Below, piece after piece: positions 37,887 to 44,874 of a DNA stretch of 64,000 bases (positions are counted from its first letter, which is position 1; the number at the start of each line of letters is the position of its first letter). This stretch comes from Bacteroides bouchesdurhonensis. GTDB taxonomy: Bacteria > Bacteroidota > Bacteroidia > Bacteroidales > Bacteroidaceae. A program made the position numbers and the translations under genes. The stretch is from assembly GCF_900155865.1 (NCBI RefSeq), contig NZ_LT707006.1, positions 1,817,685-1,881,684 of the forward strand, in the 5' to 3' direction. A model generated the notes under the pieces. It was not told the DNA's origin, ran no database searches, and worked only from the letters and a program-made list of their open reading frames with translations.

Positions 37887-40121
37887 TTAGCTGTTCATGC
37901 TCATCAGGAATTCTTCGTTGTCTCTTGTTTTTTCCAAACGGTCTTTTACGAAATCCATTGCTTCGATTGGATTCATGTCGGCAAGGTATTTACGTAAGAT
38001 CCACATGCGGTCAAGCGTTGTCTTATCAAGCAACAAGTCATCACGGCGTGTACTTGATGCAGTGATATTAACAGCAGGGAAAATACGTTTGTTGGACAGG
38101 TTGCGGTCGAGTTGCAGTTCCATGTTACCTGTGCCTTTAAATTCTTCGAAGATAACTTCATCCATTTTAGAACCGGTATCGATCAGGGCAGTAGCAATGA
38201 TCGTCAGTGAACCTCCGTTTTCGATATTACGTGCTGCACCGAAGAAGCGTTTAGGCTTATGGAGCGCATTGGCATCCACACCACCGGAAAGTACCTTGCC
38301 GGATGCCGGAGATACAGTATTGTAGGCACGTGCCAGACGGGTAATAGAATCGAGGAAGATTACTACATCGTGTCCGCATTCTACCAAACGTTTTGCTTTT
38401 TCCAATACGATACCTGCAATTTTTACATGACGTTCAGCCGGTTCGTCGAAAGTAGAAGCGATAACTTCGGCATTCACGCTACGAGCCATATCTGTAACTT
38501 CTTCCGGACGTTCATCAATAAGTAACATTATCATATATACTTCCGGATGATTAGCTGCAATGGCATTAGCGATGTCTTTCATCAAGATAGTCTTACCTGT
38601 TTTGGGTTGTGCCACGATCAAAGCACGTTGTCCTTTACCGATCGGAGCAAAAAGGTCTACTACGCGGGCAGACATCGAATCAGAGTAACCTCCTTTGCAA
38701 AGTCTGAATTTCTCATCCGGGAAAAGAGGAGTCAAGTGTTCGAAAGGTACGCGGTCACGTACAAAAGCAGCGTCACGTCCATTGATCTTCGAAACCTTAA
38801 CCAGTGGGAAATATTTTTCTCCTTCTTTAGGCGGGCGGATCACTCCTTCTACTACGTCACCTGTTTTCAAACCGAAGAGTTTGATTTGTGACTGTGATAC
38901 ATAAATATCATCCGGAGAAGAAAGGTAATTATAATCGGAAGAACGGAGGAATCCGTATCCGTCCTGCATAATTTCCAGTACGCCTACTCCATTCAGGATA
39001 TCGTCAAATTCGTAAGGTTTTTCGCGTTCGATGACTCTACGTTCCTGTTGTACCGGAAAGTTTTCACCAGCATTGTTTTGTGGTACAGGACGTTGCATCT
39101 GCGGACGTTGGTTATTGTTACGTTGGTAGTTGCTGTTGTTTGGATTATTATTGTTGGCATTATTGCTGTTATTAGCATTGTTATTGCCATTGTTATCGCG
39201 TGGGCGGATCACCCGTTGGCGATGAATATTCTGTTGAGGCTGTTGTACCTGTTGTTGAGGTTGTTGTACCTGTTGTTGCTGAGGTTGTGGAGCTTGTTCA
39301 GGCTCTGTTTGAGTAGATTCGGCTTTCGTAGCTTCAAATTTGCCGAATAGTTCGGAAGGAAGTTCTATCTTTTCAGAAGGCAAATCTTCAATAGGAATAA
39401 AGTCTTCGTCGTCGGAATCAGATAAAATCTTACTTACTTCATCAATTACGGGTTCAGTCTTCTTTGTTTTTAATATCGGCTTTTGCTCTGAAATAGATTG
39501 GCTTGCCTTCACTTTTTTCTCTGTTTCAACCGGAGCGGGTTTCACAGTAGTTATAATTGTTGGTTCTGTGACAGTTTTTTGTTCCGGAGCTATTTCAACT
39601 GCTTCAACAGGTTTAACTTCTTCTGTTTCTTTTTTCACAGCTGGTTTGGCTTCTTTGCGTGGCCGTCCCACTTTGCGTTTAGGAGTTGCATTCTGTTCTG
39701 CCTTAGTTTCGGCAACAGGAGCTTCTTTCTCTTTAGTAACAACTTCTTTATTTGCAGCTTCCTTGTTTATAACTTCTTTGACTACAGTTTCTTCTTTTAC
39801 AATTTCTTCTTTTGATTGTGGTTTAGCAACGGGGGCAGTTTCTTTATTCTTGGTACCTTCTCCCTCTTTCGTTGCGGACATTACTTTATTCTCTTTTTTT
39901 ACTGGAGTCACACGCGAACGCTTTTTCTTATCTTCTTTGCGTTCTTCTTTGAGTTTATCTGCGGCAACTTTCTTAGTAGCTCCTACAATCGCTTGTTCAT
40001 CGAGTATTTTATAAACAAGTTCTTCTTTTTTAAATGAGTCTGCTTTTTTTATGCCAAGTTCTTGGGCAATAACTTGAAGCTCCGACAGATTCTTGTCGTT
40101 TAATTGGATAATGTTATACAT
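37887..40121 (-). CDS. rho: Transcription termination factor Rho with a ~320-residue disordered insertion
   Basis: A 744-residue hexameric RNA helicase, far above the 419 residues of E. coli Rho. Rho_N domain is at about 1-48 ('[20 protein letters not shown]'). Residues 49-368 are a low-complexity insert: Lys/Glu/Val-rich (50-180), an acidic 'SDSDDEDF' stretch (234-241), a Gln/Pro repeat (278-297) and an Asn run (310-337). Then come the cold-shock-like RNA-binding domain (about 375-450, '[15 protein letters not shown]') and the ATPase with Walker A QPKTGKT at 505-511, '[14 protein letters not shown]' and the C-terminal '[20 protein letters not shown]'. I recall a report that the disordered region of B. 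thetaiotaomicron Rho drives phase separation needed for gut fitness; this insert looks equivalent. Confidence 0.97.
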   Translation of the reverse strand: MYNIIQLNDKNLSELQVIAQELGIKKADSFKKEELVYKILDEQAIVGATKKVAADKLKEERKEDKKKRSRVTPVKKENKVMSATKEGEGTKNKETAPVAKPQSKEEIVKEETVVKEVINKEAANKEVVTKEKEAPVAETKAEQNATPKRKVGRPRKEAKPAVKKETEEVKPVEAVEIAPEQKTVTEPTIITTVKPAPVETEKKVKASQSISEQKPILKTKKTEPVIDEVSKILSDSDDEDFIPIEDLPSEKIELPSELFGKFEATKAESTQTEPEQAPQPQQQQVQQPQQQVQQPQQNIHRQRVIRPRDNNGNNNANNSNNANNNNPNNSNYQRNNNQRPQMQRPVPQNNAGENFPVQQERRVIEREKPYEFDDILNGVGVLEIMQDGYGFLRSSDYNYLSSPDDIYVSQSQIKLFGLKTGDVVEGVIRPPKEGEKYFPLVKVSKINGRDAAFVRDRVPFEHLTPLFPDEKFRLCKGGYSDSMSARVVDLFAPIGKGQRALIVAQPKTGKTILMKDIANAIAANHPEVYMIMLLIDERPEEVTDMARSVNAEVIASTFDEPAERHVKIAGIVLEKAKRLVECGHDVVIFLDSITRLARAYNTVSPASGKVLSGGVDANALHKPKRFFGAARNIENGGSLTIIATALIDTGSKMDEVIFEEFKGTGNMELQLDRNLSNKRIFPAVNITASSTRRDDLLLDKTTLDRMWILRKYLADMNPIEAMDFVKDRLEKTRDNEEFLMSMNS

Positions 40122-40271
40122 ATAGTATAGTAAGTTATTAATATTTCTTTTTAAGCTGAAATATGGACGGCATTACTGTTGCTTAATAGCATACAGATAT
40201 GCATGCATATGTTTTATTCTTTATTATGAATTAGGGATATAAATGTTGAATCGTAGAAAGTTTCAACGGGG

Positions 40272-40279
40272 CAAAGATA
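40272..40279 (-). promoter_or_regulatory. -7 promoter element for rho
   Basis: TATCTTTG on the minus strand. It gives rho a leader of about 145 nt (40122-40265), which contains a 6-bp hairpin at 40245-40267 and the 14-bp palindrome ATATGCATGCATAT at 40197-40210; such leaders commonly serve Rho autoregulation. It is divergent from the EFR1 promoter. Confidence 0.55.
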
Positions 40280-40332
40280 ATAAATATTTTTGGTTTCATA
40301 TATAATCAACCTTTTTTTTCCATGTAAAAGCC

Positions 40333-40340
40333 TATCTTTG
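40333..40340 (+). promoter_or_regulatory. -7 promoter element for the EFR1 ferredoxin gene
   Basis: TATCTTTG ends 18 bases before ATG 40359, with a T-rich -33 region (40312-40319). It rules out the longer frame start at 40290. Confidence 0.6.
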
Positions 40341-40358
40341 CTGTATAAAAAAAATAGT

Positions 40359-41195
40359 ATGACAGTAAATGAAGCTCATTTAATTTATTTTTCGCCTACC
40401 CATACATCTAAACAAGTGGCAGAGGCGATTGTTCAGGGAACAGGCATAAAAAATGTGATTCCGGTGGATTTAACTTTGCAAATGGCTGAGGAAACTGTGG
40501 TTCCTGCGTCTGCATTGGCTATTATTGTGGTTCCTGTTTATGGAGGACATGTAGCTCCATTGGCTATGGAACGTTTGGAGAGTATTCGTGGACTAGATAC
40601 ACCTGCTGTGTTGGTTGTGGTCTATGGAAACCGCGCTTATGAAAAAGCCTTGATGGAATTGGATGCATTTGCCATTCATCATGGATTTAAAGTGATAGCG
40701 GGAGCCACCTTTGTTGGAGAGCATTCTTACAGTACGGTTCAGTCTCCGATAGCCCAGGGACGTCCGGATGAGTCAGATTTGGATTTCGCTAATGAATTTG
40801 GAAATAAGGTTATGGAAAAGATACAGGCTGCTGTTACTTCTGATAAACTTTATCAGGTAGATGTACGTGCCATCCGTCGTCCCAGCCAGCCTTTCTTTCC
40901 TTTATTTCGTTTTCTGCGGAAGGTTATTAAATTGCGTAAGAGTGGTACTCCACTCCCCCGTACACCTTGGGTGGAAGATGAAAGTTTGTGTACTCATTGC
41001 GGGCTGTGTGTAACGCATTGTCCGGTAGGAGCTATTATTAAAGGGGATGAATTGCATACGGATGCGGATAAATGTATCAAGTGTTGTGCATGTGTGAAAT
41101 CCTGTACTAAAAAAGCAAGAGTATTTGATACTCCGTTTTCTGTTATATTATCCGATTGTTTTAAAAAGCAGAAATTACCTCAGACCATTCTGTAA
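40359..41195 (+). CDS. EFR1-family flavodoxin/ferredoxin fusion protein
   Basis: A 278-residue cytoplasmic electron carrier. The N-terminal half is flavodoxin-like ('[20 protein letters not shown]' would bind FMN phosphate; '[17 protein letters not shown]'). The C-terminal part has two [4Fe-4S] motifs, '[16 protein letters not shown]' and '[16 protein letters not shown]'. Proteins of this EFR1 type are common in anaerobes and probably pass electrons between flavin and iron-sulfur partners; the partner is unknown. ATG 40359 is chosen because a TATCTTTG promoter lies at 40333-40340. Its 3' end overlaps the convergent tilS gene by 16 bases. Confidence 0.88.
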   Translation: MTVNEAHLIYFSPTHTSKQVAEAIVQGTGIKNVIPVDLTLQMAEETVVPASALAIIVVPVYGGHVAPLAMERLESIRGLDTPAVLVVVYGNRAYEKALMELDAFAIHHGFKVIAGATFVGEHSYSTVQSPIAQGRPDESDLDFANEFGNKVMEKIQAAVTSDKLYQVDVRAIRRPSQPFFPLFRFLRKVIKLRKSGTPLPRTPWVEDESLCTHCGLCVTHCPVGAIIKGDELHTDADKCIKCCACVKSCTKKARVFDTPFSVILSDCFKKQKLPQTIL

Positions 41196-42460
41196 ATTAC
41201 TACTCTCCGCGTGTTTTCATCAATGCGGAAGCGGTTATCTGTCCGTTCACCTATCAGCCAGGCGATTTGTTCGTTACAGCAAAGCACCCATTGGCGTTCT
41301 TTCTGGCTGATAGAGAATTTACGGTCGGTCAGATAATCGCTTACTTTTTTCTTTCCTTTCATTCCAAATGGAATAAAAGTGTCTCCTGCTTGGTATCTGC
41401 GAATGGTAATGGTTCCGCTTAGTTTATCCGCATCAAAGCAAGCTACTTCTTTTTCGTGGGGAATTTGGAAATCGGTTGTGTATTCACTTTCTTCTCTGAT
41501 TAGCTGAAAAGAAGGTGTATCTTTTCTTTCCGGACGTATCTTTTCCAATAACAGGAAATCACGATCTTTGATCACTTTCCACTCTTTACTGCTGAATTGT
41601 TTTCCCGATTGCCCGTCGAGTGAGTGGTAGATATCTTTGATTTGTGCCGGATTAAATCCCAGTGGGTGTAATATTTCAAATAAAACGGTTTCGGGAGAGG
41701 GTTCTTGCAGTATGGCACTGATTAGAATGCCTTCCGAAGTTATCACCCTGGCTTTTGCTTCCGATATACTTTTATTATATATAGTAGCTACATCATTTAA
41801 GTGATTGCCTGTTGTGATTAGGCTATTTTTGATAGCCGGGTTAATTTCCTGCATCAGTGGAAGTAAGTGAAGCCGGATTTTATTACGAGTATATTCGTCT
41901 TCCAGGTTGGTGCTGTCCGTAACGTATTCTTGTCCGATACTTTGCAAATAGCAGACAATTTCTTTCCGGCTGACGCAAAGAAGTGGGCGGACTATGTATC
42001 CGTTTATAGGACGTATACCTAATAAACCGGTGATCCCTGTACCACGAATGAGATTTAGTAACATTGTTTCTATACTGTCGTCTTGGTGGTGGGCAACAGC
42101 GATCCTATTGGCATGACATTCAATTCTTTTCTTCTCAAACCATTCGTACCGAAGTTCTCTGGCAGCCATTTCTATTGAAATGTGTTTCTCTTCCGCATAT
42201 CGGGTTGTATCGAAATCAGTGATATGCAATGGAATATTATATTGTTGGCAAAGCTGGCGTACGAACATTTCGTCGCGGTCAGATTCCTTACCTCGTAGAT
42301 GGAAATTACAATGTGCGGCTTCACACTCATAGCCGAGTGAATGAAGAATACGCAATAGAGCCACTGAATCGGCTCCACCGCTCAATGCTACAAGTATTTT
42401 ACTGTTTTGAGAAAATAGTTGTTCTTTTTCGATGTATCGTATGACTCGCTGTTCAATCAT
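41180..42460 (-). CDS. tilS: tRNA(Ile)-lysidine synthase
   Basis: A 426-residue cytoplasmic enzyme that adds lysine to C34 of the CAT-anticodon tRNA-Ile so that it reads AUA. The N-terminal PP-loop ATPase shows '[18 protein letters not shown]' (SGGxDS), '[20 protein letters not shown]', '[20 protein letters not shown]' and '[11 protein letters not shown]'. The C-terminal TilS domain covers about 340-426 ('[20 protein letters not shown]'). A minus-strand TACCTTTG at 42468-42475 lies next to the start; with such a short leader, a near-leaderless mRNA is possible. It overlaps the convergent EFR1 gene at its 3' end. Confidence 0.95.
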   Translation of the reverse strand: MIEQRVIRYIEKEQLFSQNSKILVALSGGADSVALLRILHSLGYECEAAHCNFHLRGKESDRDEMFVRQLCQQYNIPLHITDFDTTRYAEEKHISIEMAARELRYEWFEKKRIECHANRIAVAHHQDDSIETMLLNLIRGTGITGLLGIRPINGYIVRPLLCVSRKEIVCYLQSIGQEYVTDSTNLEDEYTRNKIRLHLLPLMQEINPAIKNSLITTGNHLNDVATIYNKSISEAKARVITSEGILISAILQEPSPETVLFEILHPLGFNPAQIKDIYHSLDGQSGKQFSSKEWKVIKDRDFLLLEKIRPERKDTPSFQLIREESEYTTDFQIPHEKEVACFDADKLSGTITIRRYQAGDTFIPFGMKGKKKVSDYLTDRKFSISQKERQWVLCCNEQIAWLIGERTDNRFRIDENTRRVVIYRMV

Positions 42461-42581
42461 ATCTGCAAAGGTATGATTTTTATCGAAAAAGCAAAAAAAT
42501 AAATAATTGGTGGTAAATAAAGAGTAAAGATTCTGTTCGGTGTCAATGAATACAACAATAATGTGAGAATTGTAATTTAGC

Positions 42582-42589
42582 TAATTTTG
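42582..42589 (+). promoter_or_regulatory. Possible -7 element for the capsule-locus recombinase
   Basis: TAATTTTG matches TAnnTTTG 69 bases before ATG 42658. No clear -33 element. Confidence 0.35.
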
Positions 42590-42657
42590 TCTGCTCATGG
42601 ATGAAGTAATTATTGCTTGTATTCCATGTTGTAATGAATAAAACAAGAAAAAAAATT

Positions 42658-43602
42658 ATGAGAAAAGATGGATTTAGCCGGTGTGCAGAGCGTTACATCG
42701 GCCGTTTAAGAGGAGAGGGCCGTCACGCTACGGCCCATGTGTATGAGAGTACATTAAGGTCCTTCACCCGTTTTTGTGGTGTGTCTGGCGTATCTTTCAA
42801 CCAGATTACTCGAGATCGCCTGCGTCATTATGAGCGTTATCTTTACGAGTGTGGTCTTAAACCTAACACAGTTTCCACGTATATGCGTATGCTTCGTAGT
42901 ATTTACAACCGAGGAGTGGAATCCGGTAATGCTAACTATGTCCCTTTATTGTTTCATGAGGTTTATACGGGGGTGGCTGTTCGTCAAAAGAAAGCTTTGC
43001 CTGTCGGGGAACTCCATCGATTGTTATATGAAGATCCCGGTACGGAACGTTTACGGCGTACTCAGTCCGTTGCGGGTTTAATGTTTCAGTTCTGTGGAAT
43101 GTCCTTTGCCGATTTTGCTCACTTGGAGAAAACGGCTTTGGAACAGAATATTCTCCATTATAACCGCATTAAAACTAAAACTCCCATGTGCGTAGAGATA
43201 CTTGATACTGCCCGGGACACCATAAAGAGTCTTCGTAATCGTCTTCCTCCTCAACCAGGCTGCCCTGATTATCTTTTTGATATTCTATGTGGTGACAAGC
43301 CGCGGAAAGATGTACGCTCTTATCGGGAATATCAATCTGCACTTCGCAACTTTAATAATAGTCTGAAATCTCTGGCACGAACGTTGAAGTTAAGTTCTCA
43401 TGTCACATCTTATACACTCCGCCATTCTTGGGCTACTACAGCTAAATATCGTGGAGTCCCTGTCGAAATGATAAGTGAGTCTTTGGGACATACCTCTATC
43501 AAAACTACTCAAACTTATCTTAAAGGTTTTGAATTAAGAGATCGTACAGAAGTTAATAGAAAGAATTTGTTTTACGTGAAAAATTATTTTGTGACTAAGT
43601 AA
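42658..43602 (+). CDS. Tyrosine recombinase adjacent to the capsule invertible promoter
   Basis: A 314-residue site-specific recombinase; ATG 42634 is an alternative start, but 42658 is preceded by the A-rich stretch usual in Bacteroides. The SAM-like DNA-binding domain covers about 10-100 ('HATAHVYESTLRSFTRFCG', 'LKPNTVSTYMRMLRSIYNRG'). The catalytic domain follows: Lys in 'YNRIKTKTP', Arg II in 'SYTLRHSWATTA', His in 'ESLGHTSIKTTQTYL' and the nucleophile Tyr in the same block. Where related Bacteroides recombinases, as I recall them, read RGMSF, this one reads CGMSF: Cys146, codon TGT at 43093-43095, so catalytic Arg I seems lost. It lies just before the inverted repeats and upxY, so its natural target should be the 43640-43882 segment. 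Confidence 0.9.
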   Translation: MRKDGFSRCAERYIGRLRGEGRHATAHVYESTLRSFTRFCGVSGVSFNQITRDRLRHYERYLYECGLKPNTVSTYMRMLRSIYNRGVESGNANYVPLLFHEVYTGVAVRQKKALPVGELHRLLYEDPGTERLRRTQSVAGLMFQFCGMSFADFAHLEKTALEQNILHYNRIKTKTPMCVEILDTARDTIKSLRNRLPPQPGCPDYLFDILCGDKPRKDVRSYREYQSALRNFNNSLKSLARTLKLSSHVTSYTLRHSWATTAKYRGVPVEMISESLGHTSIKTTQTYLKGFELRDRTEVNRKNLFYVKNYFVTK

Positions 43603-43639
43603 ATTGATGTAAGTTGTTGATTAATAGTGAAAATATGTG

Positions 43640-43664
43640 TCTGTTACTTCTTAGGTAACGGATG
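43640..43664 (+). repeat. Left inverted repeat / recombination site of the invertible promoter
   Basis: Perfect reverse complement of 43858-43882. Its core has 5-bp arms GTTAC and GTAAC around the 7-nt spacer TTCTTAG, the arm-spacer-arm form of a tyrosine-recombinase crossover site. Confidence 0.9.
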
Positions 43665-43675
43665 TGAATTCGGCG

Positions 43676-43708
43676 CAAAGATAGACAAAATTATATATAG
43701 ACAGCAAA
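43676..43708 (-). promoter_or_regulatory. Capsule promoter, currently facing away from upxY
   Basis: On the minus strand: -33 TTTG at 43708-43705, 21-base spacer, -7 TATCTTTG at 43683-43676. All match the Bacteroides consensus. Transcription would start near 43669 and leave through the left repeat toward the 3' end of the recombinase gene. Inversion would map the -7 to about 43839-43846 on the plus strand, about 50 bases before the upxY ATG. Confidence 0.85.
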
Positions 43709-43749
43709 TAAAAATATCTTTTTCTTCTCAATATACGGCAAATAAATAT

Positions 43750-43782
43750 CTGAACATGAAATAGTCCAGTCTTCATGTTCAG
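43750..43782. repeat. 11-bp inverted repeat in the middle of the invertible segment
   Basis: CTGAACATGAA (43750-43760) and TTCATGTTCAG (43772-43782), perfect, 11-nt loop. No T-run follows. It could be an operator, an accessory-protein site or an insulating hairpin. Confidence 0.65.
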
Positions 43783-43846
43783 CAGTTATATGCCTTGTTT
43801 TCAAAAGAATACCCTCGATCACTAAAGATTAATACTCTTTTATAGC

Positions 43847-43895
43847 TACCCCATATTCATCCGTTACCTAAGAAGTAACAGATGAATATGGGGTA
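43847..43895 (+). repeat. 49-nt near-perfect palindrome enclosing the upxY-proximal recombination site
   Basis: Outer arms TACCCCATATTCAT (43847-43860) and ATGAATATGGGGTA (43882-43895) are perfect complements. Inner arms CCGTTAC/GTAACAG add six more pairs with one C-A mismatch, and the loop is the 7-nt spacer CTAAGAA. The stem ends 6 nt before ATG 43902. The left outer arm lies inside the invertible segment, so the full hairpin exists only in the present orientation. Confidence 0.85.
43858..43882 (-). repeat. Right inverted repeat / recombination site of the invertible promoter
   Basis: Perfect reverse complement of 43640-43664; core GTTAC-CTAAGAA-GTAAC. It lies 19 bases before the upxY start codon. 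Confidence 0.9.
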
Positions 43896-43901
43896 AAAAA
43901 T

Positions 43902-44486
43902 ATGATTTCATTAGAAAAAAAATCAGTAATTGCTGGGCCTATTTATGGGACAGGGGAAGGCGTAGCACACCCTAAACGTTGGTACGTTGCAATGGTTCGT
44001 ATGCACCACGAAAAGAAAGTAGCCGAGCGTTTGGGCAAAATGGGGATTGACAGTTTTATACCTGTTCAGCAGGAAATCCATCAATGGAGTGACCGTCGTA
44101 AAAAAGTAGAAGCGGTTCTTCTTCCCATGATGGTCTTTGTCCATGTCACACCCAAAGAACGCATGGAAGTTCTGACCCTTTCTACGGTCAGCCGCTATAT
44201 GGTGATGCGCGGTGAAAGCACTCCTACGGTCATCCCAGACGACCAGATGGCCCGTTTCCGTTTCATGCTCGACTATTCAGAGGAAGCCGTTCACATGAAC
44301 AGCACTCCTTTGGCCCGCGGTGAAGAAGTCCGTGTGATCAAAGGTCCTTTGGCGGGTCTTGTCGGTGAGCTGGTGACTATGGATGGCAAAAGTAAGATCG
44401 CCGTTCGCCTGGATATGCTCGGCTGTGCCTGTGTCGATATGCCTATCGGTTATGTGGAATCGTTGCTAAGTCGGGTAAGCGTCTAA
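43902..44486 (+). CDS. upxY: UpxY-family transcription antiterminator (NusG-like)
   Basis: A 194-residue locus-specific NusG paralogue. The NGN domain covers about 25-125 ('RWYVAMVRMHHEKKVAERLG', 'IDSFIPVQQEIHQWSDRRKK', 'PMMVFVHVT') and the KOW domain about 135-185 ('LARGEEVRVIKGPLAGLVGE'). UpxY proteins are the first gene of Bacteroides capsule operons; they act in the untranslated leader and prevent premature termination of their own operon. With the promoter inverted away, this gene should be silent in the captured orientation. It is followed after one base by upxZ. The letter of the capsule type cannot be assigned. Confidence 0.94.
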   Translation: MISLEKKSVIAGPIYGTGEGVAHPKRWYVAMVRMHHEKKVAERLGKMGIDSFIPVQQEIHQWSDRRKKVEAVLLPMMVFVHVTPKERMEVLTLSTVSRYMVMRGESTPTVIPDDQMARFRFMLDYSEEAVHMNSTPLARGEEVRVIKGPLAGLVGELVTMDGKSKIAVRLDMLGCACVDMPIGYVESLLSRVSV

Positions 44487-44487
44487 G

Positions 44488-44856
44488 ATGGATACGATCG
44501 TATTGCAGGAGAAAATCGACAACTTATTAAACTCGGTTCGTAAATTACTTCCCGGTGGGAGTAACCTGGGGGATATCTATGCCGATGACCTTTCTCTTTT
44601 AAATAAAAGCATTCACGACCGGATTAATGAGCTATATTCTCAGCATGGGAGGACTCCTGAGCAGGAAGCCGCTTTGTGTTTGGCTCTTTTGATGGGATAT
44701 AGTGTCTCACAGTATGCTAATCCCGAAGACGAATCAAAAAAACACACCGTCTTACTTCGTACCCGTAACATTCTTTCCCTTCTTCCCCCATCATCTTTAA
44801 AAGAAGACCTTCTTTTAACATATAATGAATTACAACACTCATTCTCAATTAATTGA
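44488..44856 (+). CDS. upxZ: UpxZ-family inhibitor of heterologous UpxY proteins
   Basis: A 122-residue cytoplasmic protein, largely helical, with no membrane segment ('EKIDNLLNSVRKLLPGGSNL', 'INELYSQHGRTPEQEAALCL', 'LLRTRNILSLLPPSSLKEDL'). It sits in the position of upxZ, directly after upxY with a one-base gap, and has the usual length. In B. fragilis, UpxZ proteins block the UpxY antiterminators of other capsule loci, so that one capsule dominates per cell. The assignment rests on position, length and similarity as I recall it. Confidence 0.88.
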   Translation: MDTIVLQEKIDNLLNSVRKLLPGGSNLGDIYADDLSLLNKSIHDRINELYSQHGRTPEQEAALCLALLMGYSVSQYANPEDESKKHTVLLRTRNILSLLPPSSLKEDLLLTYNELQHSFSIN

Positions 44857-44874
44857 TATTTATTTGATTAGTAA

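Larger units (their letters stand above)
43603..43901. promoter_or_regulatory. Invertible promoter region of the capsule locus
   Basis: About 300 non-coding bases between the recombinase and upxY. They contain a 25-bp perfect inverted repeat pair (43640-43664 and 43858-43882) separated by 193 bp, a single strong promoter inside pointing left, a central 11-bp inverted repeat, and a long palindrome at the right repeat. This is the structure of phase-variable capsule promoters in Bacteroides. As assembled, the promoter faces away from upxY (OFF). Confidence 0.9.

Noticed and set aside
39230..39300. Short tandem repeats in rho considered as a CRISPR-like or satellite repeat
   Set aside because: They are in-frame codons for Gln/Pro repeats within an intact gene, without spacers; no CRISPR array was seen anywhere in the window.
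39340..40014. Long plus-strand open frame (224 residues, Ser/Phe/Thr-rich) opposite rho
   Set aside because: It is antisense to the low-complexity Lys/Glu/Val-rich insert of Rho, has no ribosome site or family resemblance, and its composition is just the complement of repetitive codons.
42658..43602. Recombinase as integrase of a prophage or conjugative element
   Set aside because: No attachment site, tRNA junction, phage or transfer genes nearby; it adjoins inverted repeats and upxY as in other Bacteroides capsule loci.
43640..43882. Inverted repeats read as ends of an insertion sequence or MITE
   Set aside because: The 193-bp interior has no transposase, no target duplication is seen, and the content (promoter, adjacent recombinase, upxY) fits an invertible promoter.
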